Below, piece by piece: positions 7,647 to 14,459 of a stretch of 64,000 bases of DNA (positions within the stretch are counted from its first letter, which is position 1; every line of letters begins with the position of its first letter). Source of the stretch: Betaproteobacteria bacterium SCN2 (GTDB lineage: Bacteria; Pseudomonadota; Gammaproteobacteria; Burkholderiales; Thiobacillaceae); assembly GCA_008923285.1 (NCBI GenBank), contig WBSG01000007.1, forward strand, positions 62,001-126,000. Direction: 5' to 3'. Under the pieces are notes generated by a model. The model had not been told where the DNA came from and searched no databases. It worked only from the letters and a program-made list of their open reading frames with translations. Made by a program: the position numbers and the translations under genes.

Positions 7647-8927
7647 TTATTCGGCTTCATCTTCATAATCGTCTATCACCTTGTCGGACAGGTGCTCCAA
7701 ATGCTTTAACTCGCCGATCTCCTTGATTTGGTCATAAGACAAGTAAGTGCACATCTCCGACAGCGCCCGCCCTTCAAGTAATGAAAAAACTGGGCGCCGG
7801 ATTTCCTGTAACACCTTATCGCGCTTCTCAACGGGAGCAACAATGTGCAGCTTGATGTTTATATTGGGCTGCAAAGCAACCAGATCTGCCATCCTAAGAA
7901 GGCCAGAATAAACAGAAGTTGTATGTTCGACCTCAAAAGCGCGGACGATTGAACGCTTACGCAGCCAAAGCACATCTATCTGCTCGATTGTTTTGGTTGT
8001 TGTAGAGTCGTATCCAAGTGGCAATTCGTCTAAAAGTTCGCCCGGTTCAGGGTCCCATACTTTTAGCACGCGTGTTCGATCTGCTTTGGGCAGCCAGATT
8101 CTAAAGCCCATGATCGTTCCAATTTTGGCGATTAGACCCTGTATCTGCATGGACTCCCTGACCGAATCCACATCTTGAGCAACCTCATCTTCCTCATCAG
8201 GCGCTGTCGGCACTATTACGCTGACATCCTTGTCAGACCGTTTGACCGTGTGCTCACCCTTCCAGAGCGCTTTTACTGGCGCTGAGTAAAAGAACCTTGT
8301 GACCGTCATGGCCGACCCTACCAGGCCTTGGACTCGGATACCGTCAAGGATGATCCGGTTGGTAGTAACGATGCGGGTGCCAATGGATGCGCTTTCCCAA
8401 TCAAATGGCACAGGCAAACCAAGAAACTCAATGACTGCTCGTCGGTCGTTCTGGGAAATCATCGCCAGGTTATTTACAGGATCATAAGCAGCCAGAAAAT
8501 CACTGACAGTATTGCCACTTGGTCCGGTCAAATTGTTCTTCTGGCCAGCATTCTTCTTGTAAAGCTCATCGATTAGATTAGCTTTTCGAGAAGCATCCTT
8601 TTCCACAAGTATCTCGTTGACCAAAGCGCCCAGCTCTTTGTTGATGTGGAATTCATTGAGCATCCTCCGCCAAGCCCCCTGTGGCACCATCGCCTTGGCT
8701 ATAGCCAGGCTATCCTTGGTATTTCCTTTCCCATTCCGGTCCAGGATTTTGATGATTTCGTCGCAGTCAGCATCCGATATTGGGTTCGCATCATCAGACA
8801 AGACACGCTCGTTCCAGAACTTACGAAAACGCCGGCTTAATTCCTCCCATTTTTGATCCATTGCCTTGGCATCGTATGTGGCAAGGAATTGTGTAATCAA
8901 ACCAGGGATATCTTGGGTTGTACTCAT
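7647..8927 (-). CDS. Unrecognised protein with restriction-endonuclease-like motif
   Basis: 426-residue protein I cannot name. The first 170 residues are helical and polar. Residues about 228-262 are low-complexity and acidic (TAPDEEDEVAQDVDS), probably a linker. The C-terminal part holds the most informative stretch: EQIDVLWLRKR (D318) followed by VRAFEVEHTTSVYSGLLRM (E332-V-E334), the spacing of a PD-(D/E)XK nuclease core, and then a conserved-looking helix with MADLVALQPN. The start codon overlaps the hsdM stop by 4 bp, so it is translated with the methylase. It is clearly AT-richer than hsdM. Nuclease activity is inferred, not shown. Confidence 0.65.
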   Translation of the reverse strand: MSTTQDIPGLITQFLATYDAKAMDQKWEELSRRFRKFWNERVLSDDANPISDADCDEIIKILDRNGKGNTKDSLAIAKAMVPQGAWRRMLNEFHINKELGALVNEILVEKDASRKANLIDELYKKNAGQKNNLTGPSGNTVSDFLAAYDPVNNLAMISQNDRRAVIEFLGLPVPFDWESASIGTRIVTTNRIILDGIRVQGLVGSAMTVTRFFYSAPVKALWKGEHTVKRSDKDVSVIVPTAPDEEDEVAQDVDSVRESMQIQGLIAKIGTIMGFRIWLPKADRTRVLKVWDPEPGELLDELPLGYDSTTTKTIEQIDVLWLRKRSIVRAFEVEHTTSVYSGLLRMADLVALQPNINIKLHIVAPVEKRDKVLQEIRRPVFSLLEGRALSEMCTYLSYDQIKEIGELKHLEHLSDKVIDDYEDEAE

Positions 8928-10423
8928 AGCTGCTCCTCAGCTTCGGCCGACCCCAAATCCCCCAAAATCTCCCGAAATTGCTCCAACGCTGCCTCGAGGT
9001 CATCCACAATTTCCTGGGCGATCACCTCTGGTGCCGGAAGATTGTCGGAGTCGGATAGCGATTCATCCTTGAGCCAGAAGATATCCAAACTGGCCTTGTC
9101 GCGGTTGATGAGTTCGTCGTAGCTGTAGGCACGCCAGCGGCCGTCTGGTGATCTCTCAGACCAGGTTTCCTTGCGGGTGTGGCGATTCTCCGGGTTGTAG
9201 CACTTTACGAACTCATCCAGGTCTTCGCGCTTCAAGGGGTTGGTCTTGAGCGTGAAGTGCATGTTGGTGCGCAGGTCGTAGATCCAGAGCTTCTTGGTCC
9301 ACGGGGTTTCGCTGGCGGGTTTCTTGTCGAAGAACAGCACGTTCGCCTTCACGCCCTGGGCGTAGAACAGGCCGGTGGGCAGGCGCAGCAGGGTGTGGAC
9401 GTCGCATTCGTGCAGCAGCTTGCGGCGGATGGTTTCGCCGGCGCCGCCTTCGAAGAGCACGTTGTCGGGCAAAACCAGCGCAGCGCGGCCGTTTTGCTTG
9501 AGCAGGGTTTTGACGTGCTGGACGAAGTTGAGCTGCTTGTTCGAGGTGGTGGTCCAGAAGTCGCCGCGCTCGACGATGTCGCGCTCTTTGCTGACCTTGC
9601 CCTCTTCGCCAACAATCGTCGTGCTGCTCTTCTTGCCGAAAGGCGGATTGGTGAGGATCACGTCGAATCGGTCGCCGGGGTCGGCGGCCAGCGAGTCGTT
9701 CACCACGATGGGCTCGAAGTCCTGGCTGCCGATGCCATGCAGCAGCATGTTCATGGCGCACAGCCGCGCCGTGGCCTGCACCAGCTCCCAGCCCTTGAAG
9801 GTTTCCTCCTTGAGCTTGGTCTTTTGCGGCTTGGTGAGGTTGGGATTGTGCTTCACCACATAGTCGTGCGCCGCCAGCAGAAAGCCGCCGGTGCCGCAGG
9901 CCGGGTCGCTCACGGTCTCGCCGGGCTTCGGGGCCATCACATCCACAATCGCCTGGATCAGCGGGCGCGGGGTGAAGTACTGGCCGGCGCCGGACTTGGT
10001 GTCCTGGGCGTTCTTTTCCAACAGGCCTTCGTAGGCATCGCCCTTCACGTCGGCGCTCATCGACACCCACTGTTCCTTGTCGATGAGATCGACCACCAGC
10101 CGCCGCAGCTTGGCCGGGTCTTGGAACTTATTCTGCGACTTGTTGAAGATCAGCCCGAGCAAGCCCTTCTGATTGCCCAGCGCCTCAAGGGTGTGGCGGT
10201 AGTGATCGAACAGCTCGTCGCCGTCTTTCTTGATGAGGCTCGGCCAACCGTACTGATCCGGCACCGGGCTCTTCTGGTTGTACGGAGCCTTGGTGCGCTC
10301 GTCGGCCATCTTGAGGAACAGCAGATAGGTGAGCTGCTCGACGTAATCGCCATAGCTCATCCCGTCATCACGGAGAACGTTGCAGTAGTTCCAGAGCTTT
10401 TGGACGATGGTGGATGTATTCAT
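8924..10423 (-). CDS. hsdM: Type I restriction-modification DNA methyltransferase subunit M
   Basis: 499-residue N6-adenine methyltransferase of a type I restriction system. With HsdS it methylates the recognition site, and with HsdR it forms the restriction complex. An N-terminal HsdM helical domain (MNTSTIVQKLWNYCNVLRDDGMS, about 1-130) is followed by GQYFTPRPL (about 147-155), SAM motif I DPACGTGGFLLA (173-184) and catalytic motif IV NPPF (259-262). The start is the ATG at 10423 (MNTST...); an upstream extension would run into the preceding gene's 3' end and lacks family similarity. It lies 16 bp after the rloC-like gene, an unusual separation from hsdS. Confidence 0.95.
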   Translation of the reverse strand: MNTSTIVQKLWNYCNVLRDDGMSYGDYVEQLTYLLFLKMADERTKAPYNQKSPVPDQYGWPSLIKKDGDELFDHYRHTLEALGNQKGLLGLIFNKSQNKFQDPAKLRRLVVDLIDKEQWVSMSADVKGDAYEGLLEKNAQDTKSGAGQYFTPRPLIQAIVDVMAPKPGETVSDPACGTGGFLLAAHDYVVKHNPNLTKPQKTKLKEETFKGWELVQATARLCAMNMLLHGIGSQDFEPIVVNDSLAADPGDRFDVILTNPPFGKKSSTTIVGEEGKVSKERDIVERGDFWTTTSNKQLNFVQHVKTLLKQNGRAALVLPDNVLFEGGAGETIRRKLLHECDVHTLLRLPTGLFYAQGVKANVLFFDKKPASETPWTKKLWIYDLRTNMHFTLKTNPLKREDLDEFVKCYNPENRHTRKETWSERSPDGRWRAYSYDELINRDKASLDIFWLKDESLSDSDNLPAPEVIAQEIVDDLEAALEQFREILGDLGSAEAEEQL

Positions 10424-10439
10424 GAATTCATCACTTCTA

Positions 10440-13052
10440 TTACGGGGCCGCTTTTCGTCTTTTTGAAATATCAGCAGTACGCTTCTCCACACTAATGCGC
10501 CAATCATCTAACAAGTTGATATCAGCCAAGAGCTCATCAGGTTCTGGAATAGCAACGCCGCCTAGTAGTGCCTGGTCGTGCGGATAGTTTGAGCATTTGG
10601 TCATTGCCTGCTCGATTGTCTTGTAGTCTGAGTCTTCGACTACAACCCTCTCAAGCCTCTTCGTTTCGATTCCCTTTCGAAAGCGCAGAACTACGTTTTG
10701 CAATAAAACTTCCTCAACAGCACGTTCCCAAGCAATGCGAAGCTGTCTATAACAATCGACTGTTTGTTTTCTGAACTCCGGCTCATCGCCATCCTTGTAA
10801 AGCTTGGCGATCCGTTGCTGGATATCACGTAGCGCACCTACGCGAGACTTCGTTCCCATTGCCTCGAACGGAAGGCTCGGATCTGCTACGCCGAACCCTT
10901 CTGGTCGCCTTGACAAACTTTGCGTTGTGGTTGGGATGCCAATCCGAGATGCCTCTTCCATCAATACGCAAAGAAAATAGACATCATGGGTCAGAACAAT
11001 AACTTGTCTCTTTGCCGCCTCTTGGACAAGGCGTGTAGCTACCCGCTCTCGGCGCTTATGGTCTAACGAAGAGACAGGGTCATCAAATATGACACCACCG
11101 GACCCTTTCCCAATATTTACTTCTGCCAGGAATGAACCAATAGCAATTGCACGCTGCTCTCCCTCGCTCAGGATTTCACCTGGATTTCGTGAGTGCGGCA
11201 GATCGATTTTCAGCTTGTGCAGTGTTTTCCCCTTGACCGCACGCGTGGCTAGAGTCACATGCAGATTTCCAGCCCCCAATGCTCTGAACTCACTGTTCAG
11301 TGCGTCCGCAAGTTCCTTGGAGATAACCTTTTCTGCAAGCTCGGTCGACTTCATTGTTATTGCATTCGTCTTAACCGCGCTAGCGCACTTCGATAGCTTC
11401 TCTGCCAGTAAATATTTTTCAACTGCAGATACTACTGCCGGCTTCAGCTTGCCTAGCTTCAGTCTGGCGTCCAGTTCATCGAATTCGCTTTGGAGTGCAG
11501 CGCGTGCCTTCTCGTCTGCTGCTTTTTCAAGGTCTTCCGCTTCCTTAGCCAAAGTTGCAGCCAAGATATTCAACTGCGCAGAGGGGCTCGCTGGTTCAGC
11601 GTCAACTTTCTCCCAAGCGCGGTCCTCACAAGCCTGTTTGATTGCTTTGTGTCGCGCCAGCAACGATTTTTCAAAGTCACGCGTTGCGTTGGCAAGCGCT
11701 GCATCCAAGCCTTCGATTTCCTTGAACAGAACATCGTCGTATCCAAGCGAAACGTTTGCCTGTTCAAAAGGCTTGTATTGGTCGGCAAGTGCCTTCCTAC
11801 AGGCCCGCATATTCTTCTCGGCTTCTTGCTGAACAAACTCCTCAAAGCGTACCAAGCGTGCAGCTCCATCATTTAGGGGCTGTTGGCACAAGGGGCATGG
11901 AGTGCCGTCACCAAGCTTCGGAAAGTTCTTGTCTGGGTAGGCCTCTGCTGCAAATTTTCGCGCTGCCTCGAAGAGCTCCTTCCACGCTTCTCCACCGGTT
12001 CCTTGAAGCAACGTGGCATCTTTCTTAAAAGCATTTGCTGCCAACTCCGCAGCAGCTTTAGCCGTATGGTAGGCCTCCGCAAGCCCCCTTAGCTTTGTTA
12101 ATGCTGCACCATCTACAAGACCCAATTTCTCGGCAGCACTTTTTGCGAGATGGGTAATTCTGGCAGCGCGCAACCGTAACTGGGTTGCCTTTTCTTTCGG
12201 ATTATCCGCTTTGAGACTCTTATCCAGTTCATCTCGACGGGCACTCTCCTCTGGGCTGAGAGCTGCAAGCTTTTCGACTTCTCCAATGTTGGTTTTGGCA
12301 TTCAAGGCAGCAACCAATTTACCGGCGGCTGTTTGTGTGGCGGCCAGTTCAGTAAATACTGTTTTGTCGACCGCGCACTGAGTCTGCTCCGTCTTAATTT
12401 GACTGTCGAATTGCCTGCAAATAACCGCCAATCCTTCGAGAATATCGAGACCATAAGGGACGTACGAAAAGTCATCCTCGTTGTCTAGGTACGCGCGTGC
12501 GCAGCGCGAATCGAAGATTGCGAGAGACGATAGTTCCTGTGCTGCAGGCTTACCATCTTCCCATGGCAATTCTTTCGCTAAGCCGTTAATCGTTATCTCA
12601 AAAGTGGCTCCTGCACGGCCCGCTTTGCCCGGAGGTATGTTCGCGTTCGGTAGTATCTGCTCGCTTTGATCCCGAGCCCGGCAAGCCTTCTTTAGAACTC
12701 GGGAGTATCCAGATTTACCAGAACCATTGTCACCATAGATTACGGTAAGACCTTTTGGTCCGAACTCCAGTCGTTGCTTCTCAGCTATGGCATTTACGTT
12801 GGTTAAGTTTTTCATTGCCACTAACTCAACGTGTTCGTTCGGCTGCGCCCCTGCCGGTATCTTGTCGTCCGCTAATGGATTGGCTTTCCTCCCTTTCGGA
12901 TCAGGAATACCGTGCTCTGTTTTGAGAAGCGCATATAGATCGTCCAAATCCTCGGCCGTGAGCGATTCCTTCGCGAAAATGCGTCCAACGGCGTCACTTT
13001 GCCAAGGCGCTAAACTCTTCGCCCATCCGAGGATCTCTTGAAGTATCGACAT
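10440..13052 (-). CDS. RloC-like zinc-hook AAA ATPase, putative anticodon nuclease
   Basis: 870-residue ABC/SMC-like ATPase inserted between hsdS and hsdM. Walker A YGDNGSGKS (106-114), a Rad50-like zinc hook CPLC (386-389) in the middle of a long coiled coil (about 230-560), ABC signature LSEGEQRA (628-635), Walker B VIFDDPVSSLDH (654-665) and the switch histidine LTHD (687-690). The C-terminal 100 residues carry R772, E776 (LRIAWE) and H825 (NYPHD), candidates for the Arg-Glu-His triad of PrrC/RloC anticodon nucleases. Known RloC and PrrC genes sit inside type I restriction loci and cleave tRNA when the restriction enzyme or DNA is disturbed. A Rad50-like DNA-sensing role without nuclease activity is the alternative. 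Confidence 0.8.
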   Translation of the reverse strand: MSILQEILGWAKSLAPWQSDAVGRIFAKESLTAEDLDDLYALLKTEHGIPDPKGRKANPLADDKIPAGAQPNEHVELVAMKNLTNVNAIAEKQRLEFGPKGLTVIYGDNGSGKSGYSRVLKKACRARDQSEQILPNANIPPGKAGRAGATFEITINGLAKELPWEDGKPAAQELSSLAIFDSRCARAYLDNEDDFSYVPYGLDILEGLAVICRQFDSQIKTEQTQCAVDKTVFTELAATQTAAGKLVAALNAKTNIGEVEKLAALSPEESARRDELDKSLKADNPKEKATQLRLRAARITHLAKSAAEKLGLVDGAALTKLRGLAEAYHTAKAAAELAANAFKKDATLLQGTGGEAWKELFEAARKFAAEAYPDKNFPKLGDGTPCPLCQQPLNDGAARLVRFEEFVQQEAEKNMRACRKALADQYKPFEQANVSLGYDDVLFKEIEGLDAALANATRDFEKSLLARHKAIKQACEDRAWEKVDAEPASPSAQLNILAATLAKEAEDLEKAADEKARAALQSEFDELDARLKLGKLKPAVVSAVEKYLLAEKLSKCASAVKTNAITMKSTELAEKVISKELADALNSEFRALGAGNLHVTLATRAVKGKTLHKLKIDLPHSRNPGEILSEGEQRAIAIGSFLAEVNIGKGSGGVIFDDPVSSLDHKRRERVATRLVQEAAKRQVIVLTHDVYFLCVLMEEASRIGIPTTTQSLSRRPEGFGVADPSLPFEAMGTKSRVGALRDIQQRIAKLYKDGDEPEFRKQTVDCYRQLRIAWERAVEEVLLQNVVLRFRKGIETKRLERVVVEDSDYKTIEQAMTKCSNYPHDQALLGGVAIPEPDELLADINLLDDWRISVEKRTADISKRRKAAP

Positions 13053-13064
13053 CGCTACCCCCCT

Positions 13065-14459
13065 TTAGCCGCGAGACGCACTATTTGCGCGTTCACCGAA
13101 TCCACCATCCCGAAGCAGCCGGCCGGAGAAAGCTCCTGCCAATATCGTTTGGCGGAGCCGATCAGAGCGACGGGAATTGGCATCGACCTGTATCTCAACT
13201 TCACGGACTAGAGACAATCGCCTATCCACTTCAGCTGCTATACGTAATTGCTCTTCTACAGGTGGTACCGGTACCGCGAAGGGGCAAAGCGCACCTTGGT
13301 TGATAGTGTTTTGCCCGGCGCTTGATACCTTGTTGAGATCGATATACCGACGAAAACGGTCCACATCCGTGTAAGCCCTTAGCCAAACGGCTAAGTCAGA
13401 AGACGTGCATCGCGCACGAATGAAGTGGTCGCAAAAAAGCGATGTTTCTGGAGTTTGTCGTGCCAGAACAAACCGGCCTACCAAATCCGGACTGCCGTTG
13501 ACTCTGAGAATTAAAAGGTCGTTCTCGCCCAAGGCGTACTTATGCACCTCATCTTCGGTGCAGTTGATTCGCCTAACGTCTTGAAAGGAAATCTCGCCAT
13601 TTACGATATCAGCAAGCCTAAGAACGATGTGCGGCTTACCAGCAGTTTGCGACCGCTTTCCGTAGCCGTTCATCATCTCCGTAGTCAGTTGCTCAATAGT
13701 TGCCCATGCCCACCCCTCTGGCAATTCAGGCAGGTCGGTGGTGTCGGGCGCGGCGGGTTCTTTGTATTTGCCCTTGCCTTGCCACTGGCTGCGGCGGGTT
13801 TCGAGGATGCGTTGCAGGAGTTGTTCGCCAGTTTCGTAGCTGCGGCCTTCGCGCAGGGCGAGTTCGGCTTCGGTTTCGACGAGGCGGCCTTCGACGGCGG
13901 CTTTGAGGACGGCGGCTTTGTAGCGCTTGAGGTTGGCCTTGACGCGCTTGAGGTTGGCGATGGCTTCGTCGAGGCGGGAGAATTGTTTTTCGATTTCCGC
14001 GACGATGCGTTTTTGTTGGTCTTCGGGCGCTCTCGGAAAATGGAACTTGCGCAGGAACTGAAAATGTCGGCTATATCCTCGGCTCGGAATCTGCAAAGAA
14101 CGCAGCAGATAGTAGAAGTACTTTGGATCAAAGCCGACGGCCGGTTTGAGTATCTTCACGCCATCTGCGCCAACGGCAAATGGCCTATCCACGTACTTAA
14201 TTGAACGCGTATGGTCACCGAAGAGGATGACGGGTAGCTCTCCTTCGAATGCCATGCCTTCATCATCGGTGTAGCCACCGATGAAATCCTGACCTTGATC
14301 GATTACCGCCAGCTTCCCGCTTGGCAAATAGTCGCGCTGTTTAACTCGCTTGCTCTTGTCCGAGACCACATCAGCAGTCTGGTCGAAAGGCAATACATCC
14401 CAGCCCTGCGGCACGATGGGGATTGCGGGCTCGAAGATGTCTTCCTTCTGTTCCTTCAT
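13065..14459 (-). CDS. hsdS: Type I restriction-modification specificity subunit S
   Basis: 464-residue specificity subunit that sets the DNA sequence recognised by the HsdR2M2S complex. It has two target-recognition domains: the first at about 15-145 (starts VPQGWDVLPFDQ), the second at about 245-400 (starts LPEGWAWATIEQ). Each is followed by a conserved helical spacer, EDQQKRIVAEIEKQFSRLDEAI at about 146-167 and PVEEQLRIAAEVDRRLSLV at about 402-420. The internal conserved region is GC-rich like the host, while the TRDs are AT-richer, as expected for exchangeable domains. The start overlaps the hsdR stop by 4 bp. Confidence 0.94.
   Translation of the reverse strand: MKEQKEDIFEPAIPIVPQGWDVLPFDQTADVVSDKSKRVKQRDYLPSGKLAVIDQGQDFIGGYTDDEGMAFEGELPVILFGDHTRSIKYVDRPFAVGADGVKILKPAVGFDPKYFYYLLRSLQIPSRGYSRHFQFLRKFHFPRAPEDQQKRIVAEIEKQFSRLDEAIANLKRVKANLKRYKAAVLKAAVEGRLVETEAELALREGRSYETGEQLLQRILETRRSQWQGKGKYKEPAAPDTTDLPELPEGWAWATIEQLTTEMMNGYGKRSQTAGKPHIVLRLADIVNGEISFQDVRRINCTEDEVHKYALGENDLLILRVNGSPDLVGRFVLARQTPETSLFCDHFIRARCTSSDLAVWLRAYTDVDRFRRYIDLNKVSSAGQNTINQGALCPFAVPVPPVEEQLRIAAEVDRRLSLVREVEIQVDANSRRSDRLRQTILAGAFSGRLLRDGGFGERANSASRG

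Noticed and set aside
9179-10495. 438-residue plus-strand open frame opposite hsdM
   Set aside because: Composition is antisense to the methylase, which has clear DPACGTGG and NPPF motifs.
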